A stretch of DNA of 64,000 bases from Homalodisca vitripennis. Lineage: Eukaryota; Arthropoda; Insecta; Hemiptera; Cicadellidae. The notes beneath the pieces were generated by a model. That model saw nothing but the letters and a program-made list of their open reading frames with translations, was not told the origin of the DNA and made no database searches. The DNA lies in NCBI RefSeq assembly GCF_021130785.1, contig NC_060207.1, positions 106,056,001-106,120,000 of the forward strand, in the 5' to 3' direction. Shown piece after piece: positions 38,105 to 48,984 of this stretch (within the stretch, counting starts at the first letter, position 1; the number at the start of each line of letters is the position of its first letter). Position numbers and translations under genes: made by a program.

Positions 38105-38765
38105 TGTTGATAAGTGTTTAGAAGAACTTAGAATACTAAGTAAAGACCATAATATTTTAAACCTGTATCGGTTGAAAAAATAGAGACGACTGTGTCCGAG
38201 ACGCGTTTGTAAATGGTCCCATATCGCCTCAAAAAAGACAAAGACTTCTGAAAAACTTGAATTTACCTCTAATGGACGCGTATGAACAAGCGCGTTAATC
38301 GAAAATAACACAGCTTAATGCTTATATGTATCAGACGCCAGCCAGTCTAAACAATAAATGAAACAAGGAAAGTGAAGAAACTGATGAACCTCTCAGAACT
38401 GACACAAATATTGCTGCTGCTCTCAAGTGTTTTGCTACTATGACAGACACCCGAGGAACATTTGTTCAGCCAGCAATGCCATATGCAAGGGTTGTGGTAA
38501 GAAAAGACATTTCATTAAGGTATGTCGAATTACACTAAAAGTAGGATCCCTACATAAGTCTGACTGTACTCTCAGTAATCAAACGCAGGAAGAATATTTA
38601 GCTGCTATTCATCCTGCACTGTGAAAAGCGACTGTTCCAATAGTAGTAAGTTACTTACGTGCTTCCGCTTTGGTTGACACTGGGAGTTCATCTAGCTTTA
38701 TAAGCGATTCATTAGTATAAAAATTGAAATTAAAAACTTATCCTTCTACTATTGCAAAAGGTACT
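38105..38765 (+). pseudogene. Ty3/gypsy-type gag-protease relic
   Basis: Successive pieces of one retrotransposon polyprotein are readable in three frames. CLEELRILSKDHN (from 38114) and RDDCVRDAFVNG with KRQRLLKNLNLPLMDAYEQAR-like helix (from 38182) match the C-terminal part of gag in CsRn1-like Ty3/gypsy elements. The frame from 38427 carries a zinc-knuckle region: CKGCGKKRHFIKVC is a perfect C-x2-C-x4-H-x4-C, preceded by a second, damaged Cys motif. After one TGA (38622-38624) the same frame gives ALVDTGSSSSFIS, the retropepsin active-site motif (Asp codon at 38676). At least two frameshifts and several stops follow. No reverse transcriptase, integrase or LTR was found nearby. It is a dead, truncated copy; the clade assignment is inference. 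Confidence 0.82.
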
Positions 38766-40344
38766 CTCTTAGTTCTCAGGCACTAGGTGCATGGTCAGTA
38801 AGAATTTAACTACTAGAGTCTTGTTTTATTATACCTGTACTCTAGTTAATTCAGGTCAGTCTACATTGTAATGGGTTCCGATGAATTGACAGACATGATA
38901 AGCTTTCACAGCTGTGCTTCACGGCGTCCGGTGTATTGTATGCAAGAGCTGCTACAGTCACCTTTTATTGTCTAGTTGTCTTCAGTGTTTTAGTTTATTA
39001 TGATCATTGGGTATTATTTCCAATTTTCAAATTCACTGGGCTCATGTCTTTTTCTATAATTTTCCCCTGTTGTTATAGAATCAATCGAGAGATGCATATT
39101 AATTAAAATACAATAAATGCAATCATGTATAAAACTTGTCTAAATCATTTCTAGAATTAAGAAGAGGAAGAACACATTTATAAAGTAGTAGTTTCTATCT
39201 AGTACCTCATATTGTCGTAACGTAATGTACAGCTTTTTATTTAAATAAAACTTCATAAGAATTATTGTTGGTTACTACAGACATAATGCAAATGTTTAAT
39301 TTAAACTGAATATTGTGCAACGAGGGTGTTATTTTTTAAAATCTTCAACGTATAAAACGAAGCGCAAAACAATCGCTTCTACAATAATCACTGTAAAAAT
39401 TGCAATAATTAAGAATACTTCAACAAGAATGTATTATATATAAACATAGAGAATGTATTTAAATAAAATTTATAAATAATAACACTTTAATTATGTACAA
39501 TATGCAAAATATACGAACAGTTTTGAAAACTTAGGTAGGAGGAAACTGAAAATAAAACTAAATGGAAAGAATATTTTAGCTATAGAATTGAATGGTGATT
39601 AGTTGAATTGATGTAAGCATAGGAATTTCTAGATGTGATTCAGAGGATATGTAAATGCTTTGTTATTAGTTAAACAATTCAAAGATCTGTCTTCTACAGC
39701 CATCATAATTATATGAATTTTTTAAATAAATATTTAATGCAACTACACAATATAATGTTTGTTCTCTACCACGATGTATCTAAAATATTATGTTTATCTT
39801 AGATTCACACTGAGTGGTAAGGCTTACATTTACAATTCTTTGTTTAATGCAATGTTATTGAATGGCACAAAAAACAGCGATGTGGAGTTAGCTGTCTAGT
39901 ACATAGTTTAAGTGAACTCTCCTCGAACAACTTTTAAGGGACGATAAGGTAGAATATACGTATGCTTGTTAAACAGAAAACAAATATTATAATAATTACT
40001 TATTATATGCTCATAATAAGCTAGTTACTCAATGTTATGAATTGAATGAATTAGTGTTGTCTCTTGCTAATTGTGTTGTTCTTCAAAATGTTATTGTGAA
40101 ATTTGGAATTTATAGTTTTAAAGTCGTCAATATCTTTAAATAGGACTAATATTTTTGTCGTTTTAGTGTTATGTTTTGTTATAGGAAGTTAATTCATTAC
40201 GCCAAATTGGAACAATGTATCTTTCACAATAATTAATTGTTCAGTTTAAACTCAATAATATACAGAGAAGGATAATGAAATATTTCATATACTATATATT
40301 TTTTACTATTATTTTTCTATTTTCTCCTAATGAATCAAGCACTA
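38766..40344. other. AT-rich DNA, possibly retrotransposon remnant at the left edge
   Basis: The 38766-38990 stretch may be further decayed polyprotein, since it is GC-richer and continues from the protease, but it is full of stops. The remainder is AT-rich with no supported gene. Confidence 0.4.
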
Positions 40345-40363
40345 AGGCTTATATATATATAAT

Positions 40364-40395
<32 letters not shown>

Positions 40396-40470
40396 TATAT
40401 ATTATATAAATGATTATAATATATATTTATATAATAATTATATAAAATATATATATAAATATATGTTCTA
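40345..40470. repeat. Imperfect AT/ATT-rich low-complexity tract
   Basis: Interrupted (TA)n blocks with AATATA and TATTATA spacers, including several self-complementary segments. Confidence 0.9.
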
Positions 40471-40719
40471 TACATATATTATAGACACTTTGTATTTTAA
40501 CGAGGAAAAATTCACTTCCCAGAAATTTTATTGTACCTAAAAATGTACTGAAGGGTTTAAACTAATATAATCTTCGTTAGGAACAGATTTAAAGGAAAAG
40601 TTGTCGTTTCTGGATAGTGAATGTTATTTTATAACATAAACTACATGCAGTAATGTGTGGAAGGTAATTCTAGCAACTAGTTGTGACAAGGTTGTGGCGA
40701 TGACGGCGAGGTCAAAACT

Positions 40720-40800
40720 AGTTTCCGTGATTGATTGGTTTGGTTAGCAATCACCGATAAACTGTTTGACAAACCAAGCGAGTTATTTCTCAATCAATAT
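40720..40800. promoter_or_regulatory. Cluster of PBC/Hox-type motifs
   Basis: TGATTGAT (40728-40735) fits the TGATNNAT site of Exd/Pbx-Hox dimers. TTGACAAACC at 40766 resembles a Hth/Meis site, and an inverted copy CAATCAAT occurs at 40791. The patch is GC-richer than its surroundings. It may be a conserved non-coding element; this is motif inference only. Confidence 0.22.
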
Positions 40801-43500
40801 CCCCAAACTGTCCCAGCCATTGATTCTCGTACCTATTGCTTGTTTTGGATTAGTCGATGTGAATCTCTTAATTTAATTGAACTGTAAATAAAATCAATAC
40901 ATCGGAATTACTGTGACGAAAGATCTATGAACCTACTTAAGTGTGAAGAGATGGAGTAATGAAAAACGTGAGAAGGAAGTATACAAGGGGAGATGGAAAG
41001 AGGGCAAAACGAGCACACGACAAGATTGCTGATAGCCATTTTATTAACTCTTCACATCACCTGACTTCATATGTGTACACAACTAAATATCTTCAGCATT
41101 TGATCTGGCGGTTGTCTTGGTCCATATGAATATTCTTGACTAGTCAAAAACTATGCTCCTTCTCAGCTTGCTCTGTTATATATTGTTACCATATGGAAAA
41201 TGTGGCATAGTCAATTTTTTATGCCAAGAGTTTAGCAAAATCAAGTGCATTTTCTAAAGTGAATATCATGAATTCATGATATCATTGATAAATATCATGA
41301 CGAGACTTGAATGTCATAAGTGTAGCTCCATTTATCTGAGGCAACGAAAGTTGTACTACAATTTTACGTAGAGTAAGTAAAAACCACCGCGATTCGAGTT
41401 TGGCTATATTGGTGGGTTCCCAAAACCGTCTTTACGGGTTTAAGTTCCATCTTCCTCCTCTTAAAGGTTACTTGGTACTCTTACTTGTGTGTCTGCTCAT
41501 GGTATATTTTCAGGCACCAGTGGAAGACTAACTCCAATGTTCCAAATAAACAACTAACATCAGAATTAAATCTTTCAGTTGTATAGTAGGATCAACCAAT
41601 ATAGTCCTAATTAATTACAATACAGAAGAGTATAGAAAATTAGTATAACTTTATAATGGTGATCCATCACAGGAAGTCCAGATTATATTTTTTGCTAATA
41701 TGGGAGGATCCACGAGAAAGAAAGAGCATTAGTAATGAAAGAAGAGGTAAAACATATAAATCACACTAGAATTGCTATCTTCAACGCTATCTGACGGTCA
41801 GGCCTAGAGCTACCATTGGCGAGACCTAATGAAACATTAACAAAGTCTGTTGAGTAGTTCTAGTTACTAATCTCAGTGATATTTATAGTTTTTTATTTTA
41901 CTGTACTTGTTGATAGTTCTCATGTAAGAGGTGCTTGTGGTTTCAACAGGTGTTCAGTAGATTAGACTACAACTGTTGTAGAATCACGGATATTGTAAGC
42001 CCAAAGTAATCTTTAAAATATAAATATTTCTGTGCCGTAAGCATGACAAAGTTTTTTGGAAAGTTTAGAACCATAACGTTTGATACAAAATGCAGTATAA
42101 GGCCAGTTACGCCGGCCTATTAAACCAATACGCGGTTCTCTCAGATCGTATGGTTCTTGGTGTAGTTGGGTCTCACATCTTAGCTGTGTAGCAAAATTAC
42201 AACAGCTATGTAAGATTCGATTGCGTTGATCACCAGAGCTGCAGGGGCTGCGTTGGGTCAAGTAATGCGTACCTTCTCCAATGCTTTCGTACCATTTCTA
42301 CAATTTCTCTCTAATATTCCTTTGCCTTACTTAACATTTACGTCACTGGCAATGCAGTAGGTAACACATTCATGTATAAAAAGAGCCTTCGATAGTGTCA
42401 TATCGCCAAGTTTACTAATGGCATACATTTAATTTCTGCTACATGTTCCACATATAGCATCACAGCCACGTGAAAATTCCAATTACCAGTTCTATATTGC
42501 GTGTAGTAGCATAATTTGAGAGAGTAGGCTACAATCCAAACAGTTGGTGAAACCAGTACTTATCTCTAATATTCGTTTAAACTTCTCGACACGCCAGTTT
42601 TGAATCTAAAATTTACTCAACTGTGGTGATTTACAAACGATTTATTTACATTGTAACTAACCCTATGATTAAGGCTTAATATTCTGAATAGTGGCGTTCG
42701 ATTCAACGGCAGTAAGGCTCGTACGTTGATTGAGCAAGGAGTATAAATGATTGTTGAGGTGAAATGGCTGATAAAATAGACAGATGATAAATTAACCCTA
42801 GCATACATAAAGTAGGAGCATCATTGTTTGGTCTCATTCGTGAAGATATTACCTTATGTTTTAGTCCAAATACCTATTACATATAATTTTAGAATATTAT
42901 GAAAAGAAGATATAGATCTACTCCTCCCAACCCAACGAAAAACGAGATGATGGGTTTATTCCCCTCCCAAAGTCCTAGACACATTACTGATGCCTTTACA
43001 AGGAACCAGTGCTTATGCATATTTTTACTATTACTCATAATCTTTTAAATTTTACTTGACACGTGTGGCCTTGAAGTGGGATCTGAGGCAACAGTATTCA
43101 AGTTAAGTACTTTTAATAAAAAAAGAGCAGGCGAAGAAAACACAACTTTAAAAATTCTGTGATGAACCCCCACTTGTACAGATTGTGGTTATTGTTGTGT
43201 ATCGGTTATGCAGCACAGTATAAGTTGGATTTTCGTCTAAGATACTGATTTAGCCTGTCGCAGAGCTATGTAATGTAATTTAAATTATGCTAAGTGACCT
43301 ACTTCAATTCCAGTAAGGTCACACAAGACGTCTATCGGCGAGTTCCTCTCAGGGGAAATAATGGATGAGAGGTTTATTTGAAAATCGCACGTGTGACCAA
43401 ATCACCCTTAATCTATTCCCTTATCTATATACTACTGCAAACTTTTGATATGCATTATTAATAGTAAATACCGGATTAGTTAAATTGGTATTTTATTTCT
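40801..43500. other. DNA without supported gene
   Basis: The minus-strand frame at 42013-42261 (82 codons, Arg- and Cys-rich) has somewhat balanced composition but no motif, promoter or splice support. At 43161 TGTGATGAACCCCC resembles an LTR start, but nothing further supports an LTR. Confidence 0.35.
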
Positions 43501-43504
43501 GTGG

Positions 43505-44285
43505 TATGCAAGGTAAGGCACACCACGTTTCGCGTAATAGGCTAGGCTGACACTGCATAAAACTTTTCATTTCAAAGTTCATAGCTCATTTCATTCTTCA
43601 GATGGCCTGGGGACAGATAGGCAGACAATCGTACAGCAAGAGAATGTTAACAAAACTATTTCGTCTGGTATACAATAGAGAATCTGTACCGTCGTACTGA
43701 GTAATGTGCTTGAATGGCGCTCAGTCAAATCCCTTGGATAGACGTGCATCATGATAAATCTCATTCTTGCCTTTGTAGAAATTAAGTCGAAAGATAAAAT
43801 CTTACTTAAGATATCTTGCCTTTCGATACATTCAGATTTTGTTCATTAACCTATTTTTGTGTTCAAATATTAAAGTTTAAGTAAGCTAGGGAGAGTACAA
43901 AAACGCAATAGTACACCAAAATCAAATCTCGTCATTGACTTTTAACATTGACTTTCCACTCTATTATTTGGTTTACTCTAAGAATAGAAATGTCACGTGT
44001 TAAAATGTTTTATGATCGTACTAAGTTTGTTGACAATTTTATATCTTCAACTATTTGCTCGGTGCTATCATGGTTACCAATAGCAATGTAAAATATTCGC
44101 TATTGTTCTGCCAAATTTGATAGACATACAAGCACCATCATAGAATTTAGTGTTTTTCATAAATGAATTAAGCTCCATGCTCAGGTCAGGTAGTTTTCGA
44201 GATATCGAGCAGATAGACAGACAGTGAGACAAACATGAATTTTTCCAGTGATGAAGTTTTCACTAACAGCCATTATACAATGTAG
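43505..44285 (+). repeat. Dispersed repeat family, copy B
   Basis: Ordered motifs are: CGCGTAATAGGCT (about 43532), ACAGATAGGCAGAC (43612), GCTTGAATGGCGCTCAGTCA (43709), AGCTAGGGAGAGTA (about 43885), CTATCATGGTTACC (44064) and GATAGACAGACAG (44212). The same order recurs in copy C directly downstream, so B and C form a tandem pair of roughly 770-bp units. There is no coding capacity. Confidence 0.75.
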
Positions 44286-45040
44286 GGGTAGACTACACTA
44301 GGATTGTACGTAATAGGCTTCGCTGAGGTTGCTTTCAAAATTAGAAATCTATACTCATTTCAACCTTGAAGTGTTCTGCTGACAGATAAGCAGATGTAAA
44401 ATTATACAGAAGAGAAACTTTACATCACCCTGCAGACAAAAGTGACATTGTGTCAGTGTATTGAGTAATAGGCTTTAATGACGCTCAGCCAAATTCCATT
44501 GTTAGAAATGTACAAACATATAATTAATTATTGTCTATGTCGAAATTATATTTAAAGCATAATTTGAAATATACAGATGAAATCTTTCTCGAGATATCTT
44601 GTCAAATGATGTATTCATATTTTGGTTCAATAAGTTAGGTCTTATATTACTATTCAAATATTAAAAGTTCCAGTGAGCTAGGGAGTATACTACAACGCAG
44701 GAGTGCGCTGAAATCAGATTTTGTTACTAAATATCAACATTAACTTTCTACTTTATTATATTTTATTTCTAGTGTATGAATAAAAATTTCACATATTTAA
44801 ATCTCATATGCTTGTACGCAGATTACGCATTTATTAGTTTTGTTTTTCTCGTTACCATCATAGAGTTACCCATAGTATAAATGTAAAAATATTCGATAAT
44901 GCTCTGCCAAGCCCCATGAGGGCAAAGTTTATGCTACAGTCCATTTTCGAAAGACAATGGAGACAGGCAGAAGATACATAGGCAGAAATTATTTTTTAAG
45001 CCCCACGAGTGATAGGCTTTCCTATCGCTCAGGCAATTAC
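44286..45040 (+). repeat. Dispersed repeat family, copy C
   Basis: It carries GTACGTAATAGGCTTCGCTG (about 44306), ACAGATAAGCAGA (44382), GGCTTTAATGACGCTCAGCC (44472), AGCTAGGGAGTATA (about 44677), ACCATCATAGAGTTACCC (44856) and CCACGAGTGATAGG (45003). It is diverged from copy B by many substitutions, so the tandem pair is old. In each unit the GTAATAGGCTT...GCTCAG motif occurs twice, suggesting an older internal duplication. Confidence 0.75.
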
Positions 45041-47204
45041 AGAAACTGTAATTTTTGTGTTTACGATTTATAACACTGAAGATGAAAGTATTTTAAGTGG
45101 ACCTGGGTCTTAGAGGTGAGAATTGTGTATTTATAAAGAGCCGGTTCCGTTTTGACTTTTTCCACCGTCCTCTCACCTTTGCGAGAATCTTATCTAAGAG
45201 AATACAGAGAGAGACTTAATGTCAGCCCTGCCTGATGGTGAGCTACATACAAGATTTAACCTTGTGCTATTACATGCTTATTTAAATCCAAAGTCCAATC
45301 ATGTAACATTAGACTCTCCTGAAATTCGGCGACGGTTTGAAGCTTGATCGTAACTAACAATTTATGAATATCACCTTTTTCAGTTCATTCAATGTCATAT
45401 AATTGCTAACACAATCTTGACATATTTCACCCTCGCTATGGACAATGGACATTGTATTCATTTCGTCTTCAGTCAAGGTATATAACATTTAACTGATGAA
45501 ACCAGTGATACACATAAGCTTATGCTGAGGTATTTGGATTGGGTGGAGTTATTTCGTAATTGGCTACAGTTCAATTAACTAGCAATAAATATGAACTCTT
45601 TAACTTTGGCTGTCAGCGTTTTCGTAATTTAATAGTGGCCGCGTAACGAGCTATTATAGGTTTTATTACGTCATCTGACTTCAGCATAGATCGTAGATAG
45701 AGACTTGTGCAGAGTACAGACCACCTTCATAAAGAAATTTTGCGTGTAAAAATGCTCTTAGCAACCCAGCAATATTAAAAATGTAGTTCTCCCAGGTTTG
45801 TATTTGAGACATTGTTGCATGAACGTCTTTAGTACCTATTGAACAATGTTTGAGCTATTCATGAATATCATTTAATAAAACCTTTCTTTTAGCTGATAGT
45901 AAGGTCATTCACAAAATACAGTTATTTTTAAGTATTATTCGTCTTACAGTACGCAGTTCTCGTTTCAAATTATTCACCAGTAGTTAGTATTTTCCAACAT
46001 CATGTACAGTTTTTTTAATGCGTCATAGTACATATCAAAATCCCCTTGATTTATTGCATGAATATCACAAGGCAAGTTATAATTACATTTGTCGTTTACC
46101 ATAAATCAACACACAAAATAAAAGTGGTATTATGAACAAAAACAATTAAACCAGAAAGTTAGAGTATTATGCTGATGGAACATTTTAATTTGGGAGTTTT
46201 GAAACTGAGAATTAATTAAGAGACACTTCAATTAGAGAAATTGTGGAGCAAAGAGAGAAAGTTTACCAAGCTCCCTTGTGTAAACGTAGAGTAAGAATCT
46301 TCTATTCATATTGATTTGTTTTTTAGACACAACACTTTATACATGGATATGAGAAACATAACATTTAACCAGTTGTATTTTACGATAAAACTTAATATTA
46401 GGGTTTTAATTTACTGTCAAATATTTAATACTTTTATAGCATAAGTTTAAACTCCCGTTAGTCTTAATTTTGTATAGTTAAATTTTTAAGATTTATTAGA
46501 ATTTATGTTTGAAACTTTACAAGTGTTATTAAAGTATTAGCAAAATGTAATAAGGCAGAATAAGCCTAAGGTCCTTATGGCTAGATGTTTTAGGATTTTA
46601 TTACTACATTTTTTATACCATAAGGTATGATTTGAAATATGTAATATAATTGTAAATTATGCATTATACATATTTTTTAGTAATGTAATTATTATGTTTT
46701 GTAACTGTTTCACGTAAAAAATCACATACATCTACAGTACCCGATAACACATTTAGTAGTCCATTGTAGCTATTTTATTGAGTAAAAACATCTTTTGACT
46801 CATCGATTACAAGATTTCTGTTTATTACGTTTTAATGTACAAAACTTATATATAAATACAACGAACACTGAAGTACCTGGTTCCTTAAAGCCACAAAAAT
46901 GTTAATTTCAGTGTATTTAAATACACTAAGCTATTCCGTGTTTTGAGTGCTTGCGGCCTCTGTCAGCTACCAACTTCTGGAGGCATTCCAACTTATGTGA
47001 ATATTGGATTTATCTACGCTTCTACCAATGAATATTTTGTTCATACGTATGGTTTATACGTATAAACTAAGGAAAAAATACATTGCAACGAATGTTCTAC
47101 TTGCAAACTAAGTGCTTCCCTTTCATTGTTGGAGTTCCAATTGAATGTAAAACTATTCTAATACGTTAATTTTAAAATATGGAGTGTAACATGAAACCTG
47201 TGCA
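45041..47204. other. AT-rich DNA, no supported gene
   Basis: No protein-like frame or clear repeat was seen. Confidence 0.45.
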
Positions 47205-47485
47205 ACTGTTTTAATCAGTCCTGATATGGAAGATAGGCCTTGTTGCGTTTTCAGCTCGCTGTAAAATAACAGACTCATCAGCCGTGTACCCGTGGTTCAG
47301 TAGCGCTGGGCAGCGGTTTTCATCAGCCTCCACTGTAAGACTGGCACCAATTATGCCAGAGAATGGCCGCAAACTACTGAGTTGTGTATTAAAGCGCGAT
47401 GGCCGAGCTTTGCTTACCACGCTTATTAACTTCTGCACACCTAAACACGGCGTTTTTTTATTGGCCCTTGAAATTTTATTGGTCT
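47205..47485. other. GC-balanced block with overlapping frames, unidentified
   Basis: This 280-bp block is clearly less AT-rich than its flanks and has open frames on both strands (75 codons minus, 67 codons plus). The minus frame includes HGYTADESVILQRAENATRP and GIIGASLTVEADENRCPALL, which look protein-like, but no family is recognised. It is probably a transposon or retroelement fragment, or an isolated exon relic. Confidence 0.3.
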
Positions 47486-48854
47486 AATTAAACAAAACCG
47501 TGTGTATTTAGTTTCTAATAGTACTTACGAAGTTATTTCCCAAATAATGGTGTGTAAAGGTCTGGTAAAAATGTATTTGTGAAATTATTTTGCAAATTAA
47601 CTATTGCAAATTGGTCGAAAGCAAGCAAAATACATATTGTAGGGCAATCTGTAACACGGCTACTTACAGGAAGCACCAAACGTGATACTGCAAAAATATA
47701 ATTTTTCATATTTATATGAGTTGTTACATTACATTATGGCTTAAGACTTACGTAGATGCGTTTTATAAATATTCTTTACAAATCACTAAAACTTGAAAGA
47801 TGATTCAGCTAGTGTATATTTCTGGAAGAATTTACTCGTATAATTGTGTGTTAATATTATGAACAAAAATATGTAAATTTAACCTTGTAACATTGTTAAA
47901 TATTTGATGGTTGGGACTATTCACTTTTGAAGATACCTTTCCAAAGCTATCAACCAGATAAATTTAAAAGGTGTGTGTTGGTCATCTTGAAATTTTTTTT
48001 GTTTTAATGACAAATTGCCTGTTGTGTCAGCTTATGTTTGTTGTCAATAAGTCAGCAAGTTTGTTGTACATGGATTTTTTCAAACAATATACTGTGGGTC
48101 CTGGTTTGATTTTCGGGAATCGGTGCTGCCCGAAGTCCGTTTCTACACTAAACTTTCACTACAACTCTCCTTTATTAATACCTTCTTTCCTATCTTCTCT
48201 TCTTCCAATGTGATATGTTTAATTTTCCATAACATTATGAGTTAGGTATATGAGAATAACATTTTTTGTATGATTAAAATTTTTAATATTTTAAAACACA
48301 CTTAAATAATTGGTACAAAAATAAAATATTCATCAAATTAATAACCTGATTTCAAATTTTTTTTAGAATTTTCGACAGAAGTTTCAAAAGTTAAGAAACG
48401 TTCTGGAAAATATTCTGAAGATGATAGTTACGAAAAACAGTTATTTAAAACACGAAAAATACAAAATATATTTAAATGTTGGTAGATCCCCCAAAAACAA
48501 TGCAAATTTATCTAATCACAAAACTATTATACTTCTTAATACACAGAACATTCGTGATATTGACCATACTGCATTACCATATATAGTAGTATACATTTGT
48601 TGTAAACGAATGTATGCAACTGAAAAACCCTCTTGTTTCACCAGAAACCTATCACAGCTATTTGTTTAGCTTTATATTCGCGGTTCAGTTGTTTTAACTT
48701 GGAAATATAAACGCATCTCTAAAATACAAATCACTGAATTCAATGTCAATATATCTCAGTTATGAGTAACAGTGGAAATCAAACAAGTATTTACATTTTG
48801 TATGAGAGTTTCTTTCTTATACAGTACGAAAACGACCCAAACACGTTTAAAAAT
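47486..48854. other. AT-rich DNA, no supported gene
   Basis: Frames of about 80 codons at 47971 and 48421 are motif-free and AT-driven. Confidence 0.45.
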
Positions 48855-48940
48855 TTGTATTGACCTCTCCAGGAATCGAACCATGACCTCTCGGTCACAT
48901 AGCCACAACCATACCCCAAAAGTACGGCGAAGTTCTTATA
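48855..48940 (-). pseudogene. tRNA-derived SINE head
   Basis: On the minus strand GGGGTATGGTTGTGGCTATG resembles an A-box and D-arm. It is followed by TGACCGAGAGGTCA (a small stem) and TGGTTCGATTCC, an almost perfect B-box (about 48871-48882). The T-stem pairs at three of five positions and the acceptor stem is not closed. A working tRNA is unlikely; a SINE head is more plausible. Confidence 0.45.
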
Positions 48941-48984
48941 GCCTACACATTGGGCAACGCGCCTAGTTTTCAGAACGTCCATTA

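Noticed and set aside
42013..42261. 82-codon Arg/Cys-rich minus frame as a gene
   Set aside because: No recognisable motif, no promoter or splice support.
43161..43220. LTR start TGTGATGAACCCCC
   Set aside because: No partner LTR, primer-binding site or retroelement frame nearby.
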